Shown one piece after another: positions 19,284 through 28,209 of a DNA stretch of 64,000 bases. The DNA comes from Paraburkholderia antibiotica. GTDB lineage: Bacteria > Pseudomonadota > Gammaproteobacteria > Burkholderiales > Burkholderiaceae. Where the stretch lies: NCBI RefSeq assembly GCF_012927125.1, contig NZ_JABBFZ010000001.1, forward strand, positions 1 through 64,000, given 5' to 3'. How positions within the stretch are numbered: the first letter of the stretch is position 1; each line of letters starts with the position of its first letter. The position numbers and the translations under genes were made by a program. Below the pieces are notes generated by a model. That model had not been told where the DNA came from. It worked only from the letters and a program-made list of their open reading frames with translations, and did not search any database.

Positions 19284-19477
19284 CGGATCAGGGCGGGCGG
19301 CGAGAAGACCGGGAGGAAGCGTGCGCGAGCGTAACGCGTACGCGGATTCAGATTAAAACCGATGCGGCGAAGAAGGGCGAGAACGGCGGGAAGGGTGACG
19401 ATGGACCGACGCGGCGGCGACTGATGCGCGCACGTGGTGTGCGGTCCGCTCCCGCGTTCGTCGCCAATCGACCCGCG

Positions 19478-19681
19478 TCAGGCGACCGAGCCCGGATTCA
19501 GGTCGACCGGCGTGCCTTCGACGGTTTGCCGCGCTTCGTCGACCAGCATCACGGGGATGCCGTCGCGGATCGGATAGGCGAGCTTGTCGGCGTTGCAGAT
19601 CAGTTCCTGCGCGGCGCGGTCGTAGCTGAGCGGGCCCTTGCAGATCGGGCAGACGAGAATTTCAAGCAGGCGAGCGTCCAC
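19478..19681 (-). CDS. Trm112-family (UPF0434) zinc-ribbon-like protein
   Basis: Small protein (67 aa) of the Trm112/YcaR type, usually between lpxK and kdsB. The N-terminal [14 protein letters not shown] holds a CxxC pair; the second half ([20 protein letters not shown]) has only one Cys, so a full zinc ribbon is not obvious. GTG 19681 is chosen because GGAG lies 7 nt upstream; it overlaps the lpxK 3' end by 20 nt, indicating coupling. Trm112 proteins activate methyltransferases elsewhere; the bacterial role is unclear. Confidence 0.88.
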   Translation of the reverse strand: MDARLLEILVCPICKGPLSYDRAAQELICNADKLAYPIRDGIPVMLVDEARQTVEGTPVDLNPGSVA

Positions 19682-20678
19682 GGACTTTCTCCACAACTAA
19701 TGCAATGAGGCGATGATCGAGCGCGGTTTCGACGGGGACAACCCAGATGCGCGCGTCGTGCCAGGACCCTAATTTTACCGCATCCTTTTCCGTTATCAGG
19801 ATCGCGTCGACGTCGATGTCGGTGAACGGATTGCGCTCGAACGCGTAGTGATCGGGCAGCGCGCGGGTCGAGGGCGCGAGGCCGGCCGCGCGCACCGTCG
19901 CGAAAAAACGTTCCGGCGCGCCGATGCCGGCCGCGGCCAGCACGCGCTGACCGGCGAATTGGGCGAGCGGGCGGCGCAGCGCGGGGTTGTCCAGATGCCA
20001 CGCGTCGCCGGGCGCGAGTTGCAGGGCGAAGGTGTTCGGCCATGCGGGCAGCGTGCGCGCGTACGGATCGTTGATCAACGTCGCGTCGCGTCGGCGCGAT
20101 AGCGGTTCGCGCAGCGGCCCCGCCGGCAGCAGAAAACCGTTGCCGCCGAGCCGGTGATCGAACACGACCAGTTCGGCGTCGCGCGCGAGGCGATAGTGCT
20201 GCAGACCATCGTCGCTGACGATCACGTCGACGTCGCGGTGCGCGGCGCACAGCGCCTGCGCGGCGGCCACGCGGTCCGGGCAGACCCACACCGGTGCGCC
20301 GGTGCGACGCGCGATCAGGAGCGGCTCGTCGCCACCGACGCGTGCCGACGAGCCCGGCGTGACCGAGGTCGGCGTATTCACGCGCGCGCCATAGCCGCGC
20401 GACACGACGCCGGGCGTAAAGCCCGCGGCGCGCAGCGCCTCGACCAGCGCGATCACGGTCGGAGTTTTGCCTGTACCGCCGACGGTCACATTGCCGACCA
20501 CCACGACCGGCACGCCGACACGCACCGACTTCAGCCAGCCGAACGAGAACGCGGCACGGCGCGCGGCCGCGATGGCGCCGAACACGCAGGCGAGTGGCGT
20601 CAGTGCCCAGGCGAGCGGACCGCGCTGTTGCCATTCGCGCGCGAGGCGCGCTTCGAGACGATGGCTGAGTTTGCTCAT
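19662..20678 (-). CDS. lpxK: tetraacyldisaccharide 4'-kinase LpxK
   Basis: Inner-membrane-associated kinase that phosphorylates the 4' position of lipid A. The P-loop [12 protein letters not shown], a long N-terminal hydrophobic helix ([20 protein letters not shown]) and [14 protein letters not shown] (Walker B region) are clear. 338 aa. ATG 20678 fits the family; the frame remains open 101 codons upstream without similarity. First gene of lpxK-Trm112; many Burkholderia carry exbB-exbD here between lpxK and xseA, but they are not seen. Confidence 0.95.
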   Translation of the reverse strand: MSKLSHRLEARLAREWQQRGPLAWALTPLACVFGAIAAARRAAFSFGWLKSVRVGVPVVVVGNVTVGGTGKTPTVIALVEALRAAGFTPGVVSRGYGARVNTPTSVTPGSSARVGGDEPLLIARRTGAPVWVCPDRVAAAQALCAAHRDVDVIVSDDGLQHYRLARDAELVVFDHRLGGNGFLLPAGPLREPLSRRRDATLINDPYARTLPAWPNTFALQLAPGDAWHLDNPALRRPLAQFAGQRVLAAAGIGAPERFFATVRAAGLAPSTRALPDHYAFERNPFTDIDVDAILITEKDAVKLGSWHDARIWVVPVETALDHRLIALVVEKVRGRSPA

Positions 20679-21415
20679 GGGCGGGCGATGACAGCGAACT
20701 GCGCGCCGCGCACCGGATGCGGGCGAAGCGGAGACGCGAAGGCGTCGGGTGCGATACGCGGGGTCAGCATCAGCACGATTCTCCGGGCAATCGAAAATTG
20801 AGGCGGGTTGAGAGGCAGCAGCAGGGGCAGCGGCAGCACTCGCGCAAGCAAGGCCGGGGCGCAAGCGGCGTAGCCGCTGGACTCGTGCTGCCTGGCCAGG
20901 TCCTGGCTCGATGGTCTGGCGCCGTGGTTTGACGCGTTGCCCAGTCATGCCCTCAACGGCCGGCCATGCGCTCACCGACACGCCAGGACAATCCTGCCAC
21001 CGGGACGGTCCGAGCGTCCCCGACTTGTCCCTGACGTGTCTATTTCGCGCTGGTTCGGCATGCCGTGGAACCCGCCACTCTAGCGCGCGGGCATCCCGCC
21101 CGGCAAGTCGCGCGGCGAGCGCGGCAGCTTCGCCGACACGTTTCGGCGGTGTGCACGCCCTGTGGATAACTTTGTGGAGAACCTGCCATCCGATTGGCCG
21201 AAATGGCCGTTCCGTGCGCTCTGGCTCGGTGTGGTTGCACCTTGTTGAGATATAAACACCATATAAATCAAAGGCATGCCCTGAATTCGCGAGCGTTGGC
21301 GCGGGTTCTGGCGGAATTCGTCAGGCGGTTCCCGCCATGTGGACACTTTTAACAATCCAGCGATCAAGCTGGACGCCGCTAGCCAGTCGGTCTATCGTCT
21401 GTCCGGCCAGTTCTA
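20679..21415. other. gene-free region between lpxK and xseA
   Basis: About 740 bp with no supportable gene on either strand. It holds a perfect DnaA-box-like 9-mer (21161-21169), a second partial TTGTGGAGA right after it, and an AT-rich patch (GATATAAACACCATATAAATC, about 21247-21269) about 80 nt further on. Divergent promoters for lpxK and xseA must lie here or at the edges. Confidence 0.6.
21161..21169 (+). other. DnaA-box-like 9-mer
   Basis: TGTGGATAA is the exact reverse complement of the consensus DnaA box TTATCCACA. A single box; an AT-rich patch follows about 80 nt downstream. A chance match is possible but is less likely in such GC-rich DNA. Confidence 0.45.
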
Positions 21416-21421
21416 TTTAAT
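21416..21421 (+). promoter_or_regulatory. -10-like hexamer before xseA
   Basis: TTTAAT ends 6 nt before the xseA ATG with no ribosome-binding site between. The spacing is the same as at queG, ybaK and clpS, suggesting a leaderless mRNA. Confidence 0.35.
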
Positions 21422-21427
21422 CCTCGC

Positions 21428-22807
21428 ATGAATCCCGAAAGTCCCTTTGCTGCGCCGGCGACGCCCGGTGGTGACGTCGTCGTTCCCGTTTCCGCACTCA
21501 ATCGCGCGATCGGCTCGATGCTCGAACGCTCGTTTCCGCTCATCTGGGTGGCGGGCGAAGTCTCGAATTTCACGCGCGCCGCGAGCGGCCACTGGTATTT
21601 CTCGATCAAGGATGCGCAGGCGCAAATGCGTTGCGTGATGTTTCGTGGCCGCGCGCAATACGCCGAGTTCACGCCGCGCGAAGGCGATCGCATCGAAGTG
21701 CGCGCGCTGGTCACGATGTACGAACCGCGCGGCGAGTTGCAACTGAACGTCGAAGCGGTGCGCCGCACCGGCCAGGGACGTCTGTACGAAGCGTTTCTGC
21801 GACTGAAGGCGCAGCTCGAGGCCGAGGGTCTCTTTGCCGCCGAGCGCAAACGCGCGCTGCCGACGCATCCGCGCGCGATCGGTATCGTCACGTCGTTGCA
21901 GGCGGCCGCGTTGCGCGACGTGCTGACGACGCTGTCGCGCCGCGCGCCGCATATTCCGGTGATCGTTTATCCGGCGCCGGTGCAGGGCGTGGGCGTCAGC
22001 GCGAAGCTCGCCGCGATGGTCGAGGCGGCCGGCGCGCGGCGTGAGGTCGATGTGCTGATCGTGTGCCGCGGTGGCGGCTCGATCGAGGATCTGTGGGCGT
22101 TCAACGAAGAAGTGCTGGCGCGCGCGATCGCGGAAAGCGCGATTCCGGTGGTGAGCGGCGTCGGTCATGAAACCGATTTCACGATCGCCGATTTCGCCGC
22201 CGATGTGCGCGCGCCGACGCCGACCGGCGCCGCCGAACTCGTGAGTCCGCAGCGCGCGATGCTGCTGCGCGAGCTCGATCATCGGCACGCGACGCTGGCA
22301 CGCGCGTTCGGCCGCATGATGGAGCGGCGCGCGCAGCAACTCGACTGGCTTGCGCGCCGGCTGGTGTCGCCGGCCGAGCGGCTCGAGCGGCAACGCGCGC
22401 ATCTGCAGCAGTTGCGCGTGCGGCTTGCGTCGGCGGGTGCGCGGCCGGTGCGCGATGCGCGGGCGCGCTTTGCGCTGCTGCAGATGCGCTGGCAACGCTG
22501 GCGCCCGGATCTCGCCGCCGAGCAGACGCGCGTGAACAACCTCGCGCAGCGTTTGAATGCCGCGTTGTCGCGCCAGCACGAACGCCAGACCGCGCGTATC
22601 GATACGCTCGCCGCGCGGCTCGAAGTGCTGAGTCCGCAGCGCACGCTCGAGCGCGGCTATGCGGCGGTGCTCGATGCGCAAAGCGGCCGGGCGATCCGCA
22701 CGCCGTCGTCGCTGAAACCGGGCCGGCGCCTGACGATGCATCTCGCCGAGGGTTCGGCCGACGTCGCGCTCGCCGACGTGCAGGCTCGCCTGAGCGACGG
22801 CTTCTGA
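21428..22807 (+). CDS. xseA: exodeoxyribonuclease VII large subunit
   Basis: Large subunit of the single-strand exonuclease ExoVII. N-terminal OB-fold ([25 protein letters not shown]) and the catalytic core with [29 protein letters not shown] and [16 protein letters not shown] long coiled-coil arm rich in Arg and Gln (about 290-400) follows, then the C-terminal LERGYAAV motif. 459 aa, full length. The ATG at 21428 is the family start. Confidence 0.96.
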   Translation: MNPESPFAAPATPGGDVVVPVSALNRAIGSMLERSFPLIWVAGEVSNFTRAASGHWYFSIKDAQAQMRCVMFRGRAQYAEFTPREGDRIEVRALVTMYEPRGELQLNVEAVRRTGQGRLYEAFLRLKAQLEAEGLFAAERKRALPTHPRAIGIVTSLQAAALRDVLTTLSRRAPHIPVIVYPAPVQGVGVSAKLAAMVEAAGARREVDVLIVCRGGGSIEDLWAFNEEVLARAIAESAIPVVSGVGHETDFTIADFAADVRAPTPTGAAELVSPQRAMLLRELDHRHATLARAFGRMMERRAQQLDWLARRLVSPAERLERQRAHLQQLRVRLASAGARPVRDARARFALLQMRWQRWRPDLAAEQTRVNNLAQRLNAALSRQHERQTARIDTLAARLEVLSPQRTLERGYAAVLDAQSGRAIRTPSSLKPGRRLTMHLAEGSADVALADVQARLSDGF

Positions 22808-22972
22808 TGTTTCAGCGGTGGGCGTGTGTTGCGTCGTGCCGTGTCGTGTTGCTGTTTCGCTCCGTTTGGCCCCGTTTGGCCGTGTTCCGATCGTGCGGGC
22901 ATGCGTCGTGCGCAACCGTTCTGAAGGCCTTGCGCGCGGCGTGTTTGTCATGCTGGGCATAAAGTCCGTCGG

Positions 22973-23002
22973 TTTGCGGGGTTATTCCAACTCGCCTACA
23001 AT
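22973..23002 (+). promoter_or_regulatory. probable sodB promoter
   Basis: TTTGCG (22973-22978), 18-nt spacer, TACAAT (22997-23002). Transcription would start near 23009, giving a ~54-nt leader that carries an AAGGA site at the right distance from the sodB ATG. Confidence 0.6.
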
Positions 23003-23062
23003 CGAGTGCTCTAAAGCGTCCTCCGCAGACTCCCCCCACAACAGATACAGAAGGAAAGCACC

Positions 23063-23641
23063 ATGGAACATACGCTCCCGCCGCTGCCGTTCGCGAAAAA
23101 CGCGCTCGTCCCGCACATGTCGGAAGAGACGCTTGAGTTTCACTACGGCAAGCACCACCAGACCTATGTGACCAACCTGAACAATCTGATCAAGGGCACG
23201 GAGTTCGAAAACCTGTCGCTGGAAGAGATCGTCAAGAAGTCGTCGGGCGGCATCTTCAATAACTCGGCTCAGGTGTGGAACCACACGTTCTTCTGGAACA
23301 GCCTGTCGCCGCAAGGTGGCGGCGCTCCGACCGGCGCGCTGGCTGACGCGATCAACGCCAAGTGGGGTTCGTTCGACAAGTTCAAGGAAGAATTCGCGAA
23401 GACCGCGGTCGGCACGTTCGGCTCGGGCTGGGCATGGCTGGTGAAGAAGGCCGACGGTTCGCTCGACCTCGTGTCGACGAGCAACGCCGCGACCCCGCTG
23501 ACCACCGACGCCAAGGCACTGCTGACGATCGACGTGTGGGAGCACGCGTACTACATCGACTACCGCAATGCGCGTCCGAAGTTCGTCGAAGCGTACTGGA
23601 ACATCGTCAACTGGGAATTCGCAGCGAAGAACTTCGCCTGA
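23063..23641 (+). CDS. sodB: superoxide dismutase [Fe]
   Basis: Cytosolic iron superoxide dismutase: converts superoxide to oxygen and hydrogen peroxide. Metal ligands His in [10 protein letters not shown], His in WNHTFFW, and Asp/His in [11 protein letters not shown] are present. The [12 protein letters not shown] segment and the missing Mn-type residues fit the Fe form. 192 aa, typical. Single gene with its own promoter and terminator. Confidence 0.97.
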   Translation: MEHTLPPLPFAKNALVPHMSEETLEFHYGKHHQTYVTNLNNLIKGTEFENLSLEEIVKKSSGGIFNNSAQVWNHTFFWNSLSPQGGGAPTGALADAINAKWGSFDKFKEEFAKTAVGTFGSGWAWLVKKADGSLDLVSTSNAATPLTTDAKALLTIDVWEHAYYIDYRNARPKFVEAYWNIVNWEFAAKNFA

Positions 23642-23741
23642 GATCGCCGGTTGTTGCTGACCGTCGATGTCGTGACTTGACGCGAGATTCGGATCGTTCG
23701 AACTGAATCCGCCGGTTGCGATCGATGACGGTAGCGAAACG

Positions 23742-23775
23742 AGAAAGCCCTCCTATGCGAGGGCTTTCTGTTTTT
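23742..23775 (+). terminator. rho-independent terminator of sodB
   Basis: Perfect 11-bp stem (23742-23752 with 23759-23769) then a T-run. Apart from this hairpin the sequence from sodB to 24010 shows nothing that can be supported. Confidence 0.9.
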
Positions 23776-24010
23776 TGGAGCCGAGGAGGGGCTGGCTGCT
23801 TTCGCTTCCAGGTGTGGCGTAGGCTTCTTTCTGGTTTCTGGTGGGGTGGTTGAAAGAAGATTGTCACAGTTCGTAACTGCGGTGATGTGCGCGTCGGGTG
23901 GTGGCGCGTGGTAGGCAAGCTGGTTGAGTCGTGTTTTCGCGCGGCTTACTAATTGCTGCTCTCTGCCTGTTATCGGTCCGTTTCTGCCGGTTTCTGTTGC
24001 TGCTTCGCTG

Positions 24011-24271
24011 CTAGTTACCGGAATCCGTGCTCGTCGATATCGACCGGTGCCGATGACCGCGCCCGCCACTGGGGGGCCTTGCCGAACTTGCAGGCGTGGG
24101 TGGCGGCGGATGGTTGATGTACTGGAAGTTTTGCGCGACGGCCGCGTTGGGAAAGCTCGTTGCTGCCGGTTGCTGGAGGACGATGCTGGGTGCCGCGGGA
24201 TTCGATTGTGCGAACACGGGCGCGGCGCTAACGATGCATGTCGCGCTCGCGGCGAGAATGAGCCGGTTCAT
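24011..24271 (-). CDS. small exported hypothetical protein
   Basis: 86 residues with a clear signal peptide (MNRLILAASATCIVSAAPVFA, cut before QSNP). The mature part is short and low in complexity: an Asn/Pro/Gln-rich middle, a PPPP stretch, then Arg/His/Ser-rich end. AGGA lies 8 nt before the ATG. No family is recognised. It is divergent from the lipoprotein gene at 24561. Real-gene status rests on the signal peptide and ribosome-binding site. Confidence 0.6.
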   Translation of the reverse strand: MNRLILAASATCIVSAAPVFAQSNPAAPSIVLQQPAATSFPNAAVAQNFQYINHPPPPTPASSARPPSGGRGHRHRSISTSTDSGN

Positions 24272-24560
24272 CGTGGCATCCTTTGTTTGTCGATTGCTGC
24301 GTCTATGGGGTGGGGCGCGTCGTACTGCGAGCGCGGGGCGGTTGGGTTTTGTTCGAGGCGAGTGTAGGCCGCGCAGCGTCGGATTTGATTGCCGGTCGAT
24401 TTACAAGCATTACCCGATATACCGGGTGCGATCGCCGAATTTCCCTGAAGCGAGTGCCTGGAAGGACGAGCGAGGAAAAACTTTCTGTAACGAAGCTGTA
24501 ACCACGGAATTTAGCGATTAGCCTACCGTGGGGATTCCGATATTTCGAAGTGGCACGACC

Positions 24561-25115
24561 ATGATTTCCAGCAATAAATCGATCAGCCTGGCTATTCCCG
24601 CTGCCGTCATCGCGCTTGCGCTTGGCGGTTGCGCGGTGGTGCCTCCGAGCGGCCCGAGCGTGGTCGCGATGCCGCGCAGCGGCGAACCGCTCAACCAGTT
24701 CCAGCAGAACGACTATGAGTGTCGTGATTACGCGAACCGCTCGACCAATCCGTCCGGCGCGGCGCAAGCGGCGACCAACAATAGCGTGAACAGCGCGGCG
24801 CTTGGCACGATCGGCGGCGCGGCCATCGGCGCGCTGCTTGGCGCGGCCGCAGGCAACGCTGGCGCGGGTGCGGCGATCGGCGCAGGCAGCGGCCTGCTGA
24901 TCGGCAGCGCGAACGGTGCGAATGGTGCCGAATATTCGGCCGCGGGCATGCAGGCGCGCTACGACGCCGCCTACGCGCAATGTATGACGTCGAAGGGCGA
25001 TACGATTGCCCAGCCTCAACCTCAGCCTTATTACGCACCGCAGCCTGTGTACGTTGCGCCTCGGCCTTACTACGCGCCGCCGCCGGTCATGTATGCGCCT
25101 TATCCGTACTACTGA
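24561..25115 (+). CDS. glycine-zipper lipoprotein
   Basis: 184-residue predicted lipoprotein. The signal ends in a lipobox (ALALGGC, Cys about residue 23). The middle contains a long glycine-zipper helix (AALGTIGGAAIGALLGAAAGN and further Gly/Ala repeats, about 80-125) and the C-terminus is Tyr/Pro-rich (YYAPQPVYVAPRPYY). Such proteins are usually outer-membrane anchored. ATG 24561 starts the signal. A GCxAC-type promoter is not obvious. Unknown role. Confidence 0.78.
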   Translation: MISSNKSISLAIPAAVIALALGGCAVVPPSGPSVVAMPRSGEPLNQFQQNDYECRDYANRSTNPSGAAQAATNNSVNSAALGTIGGAAIGALLGAAAGNAGAGAAIGAGSGLLIGSANGANGAEYSAAGMQARYDAAYAQCMTSKGDTIAQPQPQPYYAPQPVYVAPRPYYAPPPVMYAPYPYY

Positions 25116-25571
25116 GCGGTGATTTCATCGGGGGCGACGGGCATGTTGGTTAAGCATGGGCTGTCGATCTCTGCGAGCACTGTGACTCCTGACTGCAACG
25201 GTTGGGTTCCGGAGGGGCGCGTCAGATGCCTGGCCGACAGATGCGAAGCGATGTCATGTCGGGCGTCTTGTTTGCTGAGGACGTGGGTGGTGCGGTGGCG
25301 ACTGCTTGTGGCTGCGGCGTGCAGGGCTTGCCACGTTTAGACGGCTAGCGGCCATTCGGTCGACGAATTCAGGCCGATTTCGCACCATTTCCGATTGAAA
25401 TTGAGCGATGCGCTGGCGGGCCTATGCAGCTCGCCAGCTTACTATCTATCTCAGCGTTTTTTGCTCCGGAAGCCTGAATGATCGCGTGACCACTGGGTGC
25501 CGGGCGACAGCCAGGCGTGCGATGACGCCTGGCTTGCTCCGTTGATGATCGAAGCAATGTCGGTTGTGTGC
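25116..25571. other. gene-free 456-bp stretch
   Basis: Between the lipoprotein gene and the end of the NYN gene. No gene is supportable. It contains two imperfect hairpins: GCTGGCG...CGCCAGC (25411-25439 region) and CCAGGCGT / ACGCCTGG (25511-25532), the latter 40 nt past the NYN stop and without a T-run. Confidence 0.5.
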
Positions 25572-27146
25572 TTATTCCACGTTGTCCGACGATGCCGCTT
25601 TGCGCGGACGACGACCACGCGACGCTGTCTTGCGCGTTGCCTTTTTAGCGGCCGCAGGCACTTCTTCCGGGTTGGCCGCGGCTGCAATGCCCTCGGTTGG
25701 CGCAGCGATTTCGGGGACTTCGTCGACTGTTCGCGGCGCGCTTTTCTTCACCTTCTTCGCAGCCGGTTTGCGTGACGCACGTTTTTTGGCGCTTTGCGGC
25801 TGTTCGCGTTGCTCGTTGTCCGTGTGCTGGCCGGGTTCGTTTTCGCTACTGATGGCGAGATGTTCCGCGGCGGCATGTCGTTCCGTTGCCCAGGAGCGAG
25901 CTTCGGGCTGCCCGATAACGAATTCATGTGCGGAAGGCGCCGGCTCGTGCGCTTCCTGTTGCAGGATGGGCTCGATATGCTCAGCACGTTCGACATGTTT
26001 CGCTCGTTCGGTCTCTTCAGTGTGTTCAGCGGTAGCTGATTCGGCGGCCGTTGGCGCTTCATGAGCAGAACCGCCATACGCGGACTCTTCGCGAGCGGCT
26101 TCCTGCTGACCGCGACCCGCCTTACGATTACCTCGGTCCTTGCGGCGCGACTTGTGCTTGCCACCTGACTCGGACGTCGCCGCGTGCGTAGCTTGCGCGG
26201 CCGGCGCGTCGCTTGAGTGCTCGGTTGCCTGTTCGGCCGTCTCTGCTTCGACGGACTCATTGACCGACTCACTGACAGCTTCACCGATGGCTTCGCTCGC
26301 GACGTTGGCCGTCGCGCTTCGATACACATACGCACCGGACTTTTCATCGCGACCGAACTCGAGCAATCCACGCGCCTGCGCTTCTTCCAGCAGATTGCCG
26401 AACGCGCGAAAACCATAGTAGGTCTCGTTGAAATCGGGTTTGCGGCGCTTGATGGCGTTCTTCAGCACCGAAGCCCAGATCTTGCCGCTGTCGCCGCGTT
26501 CGGACGCGAGTGCATCGAACGTCTGCACTGCAATTTCAACCGCTTTACTCCGGCGTTTTTCGAGATCCTCCTTGGGGCGGGCCTTTTCTTCGTCCGGCGC
26601 ACGTTTGGCGGCTTGTTGAGCGCCCGGTTGCTGACGCGACGACTCGCGCCTCGCGACCGCGCGCTGGCTTTCGCGCACGAGGTCATCGTAAAAGAAGAAC
26701 TCGTCGCAATTTGCGATCAGCAGGTCCGACGTGGACTGCTGTACGCCGACCCCAATCACCTGCTTGGCGTTCTCGCGCAGTTTCGATACGAGCGGCGAAA
26801 AATCCGAGTCGCCACTGATGATGACGAACGTATTGACGTGCGATTTCGTGTAGCAGAGGTCGAGCGCATCGACCACAAGCCGGATGTCGGCGGAATTCTT
26901 GCCTGATTGGCGCACGTGCGGAATCTCGATCAGCTCGAAATTCGCCTCGTGCATTGCCCCTTTGAAACTCTTGTAGCGGTCCCAGTCGCAATACGCTTTC
27001 TTGACGACGATACTGCCCTTCAGCAGCAGGCGTTCGAGCACCAGCTTGATGTCGAACTTGTCGTACTTCGCGTCGCGTACGCCGAGAGCGACGTTTTCGA
27101 AGTCGCAGAATAGCGCCATGCTGACGTTTTCGTTGGATGACGCCAT
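25572..27146 (-). CDS. NYN-domain protein with LOTUS/OST-HTH domain and basic tail
   Basis: 524-residue protein of two recognisable parts. Residues 8-160 form a NYN (LabA/DUF88) nuclease-like domain; acidic residues D15, D87, D113 and D115 (SGDSDF) sit where the PIN-like metal site is expected. Residues ~195-275 match an OST-HTH/LOTUS RNA-binding fold (KIWASVLKNAIKRRKPDFN). The rest is a disordered tail rich in Ala, Glu and Lys, with basic clusters and an AT-hook-like RGRRPRK near the end. GGAG lies 6 nt before ATG 27146. Likely an RNA-processing or RNA-turnover factor; the substrate is unknown. It has no obvious operon partner. Confidence 0.85.
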   Translation of the reverse strand: MASSNENVSMALFCDFENVALGVRDAKYDKFDIKLVLERLLLKGSIVVKKAYCDWDRYKSFKGAMHEANFELIEIPHVRQSGKNSADIRLVVDALDLCYTKSHVNTFVIISGDSDFSPLVSKLRENAKQVIGVGVQQSTSDLLIANCDEFFFYDDLVRESQRAVARRESSRQQPGAQQAAKRAPDEEKARPKEDLEKRRSKAVEIAVQTFDALASERGDSGKIWASVLKNAIKRRKPDFNETYYGFRAFGNLLEEAQARGLLEFGRDEKSGAYVYRSATANVASEAIGEAVSESVNESVEAETAEQATEHSSDAPAAQATHAATSESGGKHKSRRKDRGNRKAGRGQQEAAREESAYGGSAHEAPTAAESATAEHTEETERAKHVERAEHIEPILQQEAHEPAPSAHEFVIGQPEARSWATERHAAAEHLAISSENEPGQHTDNEQREQPQSAKKRASRKPAAKKVKKSAPRTVDEVPEIAAPTEGIAAAANPEEVPAAAKKATRKTASRGRRPRKAASSDNVE

Positions 27147-27277
27147 GTATCTCTCCATTGAAGCGGTCGTCGAACTCGACGAATCGCGACATGATAGCGA
27201 TTCCAGCGAAGGTGAGCAGCTTTTGTGGCTCGGTCGCACCGACGAGGATGCGGAAATGTCCGGTAAGCGACGGCATG

Positions 27278-27934
27278 TCAGTTTCGTGACGCGTTCTCAA
27301 GACGAATTGCACCGCTCAGTGCCTCCCGCGTTTCCAGCACCGCGTCGATCAAGCCATAGTCTCTGGCTTCGGGCGCCGACATGAAGTTGTCGCGGTCGGT
27401 GTCGCGCGCGATGTCTTCGATGCTACGGCCGGTGCGCTCGGCCATCATCGCGTTCAGACGCGCACGCGAATACAACACCTCTTTTGCCTGAATCTCGATG
27501 TCCGCGGCGGTGCCCTGACCACCGCCGGAGGGCTGGTGAATCATGATTCGCGCATTCGGTAGCGCATACCGTTTGCCGCGTTGGCCCGCAGTGAGCAGGA
27601 ACGTGCCCATGCTCGCGGCAAAGCCTGTGCACAAGGTCGAGACTTCGGGTTTGATGAACTGCATGGTGTCGTAAATCGCGAGGCCGTCGTATACCGAGCC
27701 GCCCGGCGAATTGATGTAAAAGGAAATATCCTTGTCAGGATTCTCGGACTCCAGAAACAGCAGTTGCGCGACGATCAGACTGGCGGATTGTTCGTTGACC
27801 GGCCCGATCAGAAACACGATGCGTTCGCGCAGCAGACGGGAATAGATGTCGTACGCGCGTTCGCCGCGACCGGACTGTTCGATCACTGTCGGCACGAAAC
27901 CCAGGCTGGAGACAGATGGATAGCTGGAAGGCAT
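27278..27934 (-). CDS. clpP: ClpP-family serine protease (second, stand-alone copy)
   Basis: 218-residue Clp protease proteolytic subunit. The catalytic triad is present: S108 (GFAASMG), H133 (IMIHQPSGG) and D182 (DRDNF). Chamber-forming motifs ([20 protein letters not shown]) are intact. There is no clpX neighbour, so this looks like an accessory ClpP paralogue; whether it pairs with clpX-linked ClpP, ClpA or another unfoldase is not visible. GAGGAG precedes ATG 27934 with a short 3-4 nt spacer. Divergent from the sigma factor gene. Confidence 0.9.
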   Translation of the reverse strand: MPSSYPSVSSLGFVPTVIEQSGRGERAYDIYSRLLRERIVFLIGPVNEQSASLIVAQLLFLESENPDKDISFYINSPGGSVYDGLAIYDTMQFIKPEVSTLCTGFAASMGTFLLTAGQRGKRYALPNARIMIHQPSGGGQGTAADIEIQAKEVLYSRARLNAMMAERTGRSIEDIARDTDRDNFMSAPEARDYGLIDAVLETREALSGAIRLENASRN

Positions 27935-28209
27935 AGGCTCCTCGTTCAGGACAGGGGTGATGACGGGACATTCGCGGATGAGCATGCGGCGCCAGTTCGT
28001 CAACTGCGCGCGCCATGCGCCGGTTGTTGGTCATTTGACGAAGCGGCGGTCGCCCGTGTGACAGAAATTTTTTCGTGTTTCGCTGTCACATCAGTAGGTG
28101 CCGCGGCGTCAAGCTCAGGAATGCCGACGATGGCGCGCCTGAACTGCACCGCAATTGCACTACGGTGGGCAGGCGTCTTTTTCACCACGCACGATCTGGA
28201 GGTCTACGC

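Noticed and set aside
21161..21272. Replication origin from a DnaA box and AT-rich patch
   Set aside because: Only one perfect box and no dnaA, dnaN or parAB nearby; kept only as a possible regulatory site.
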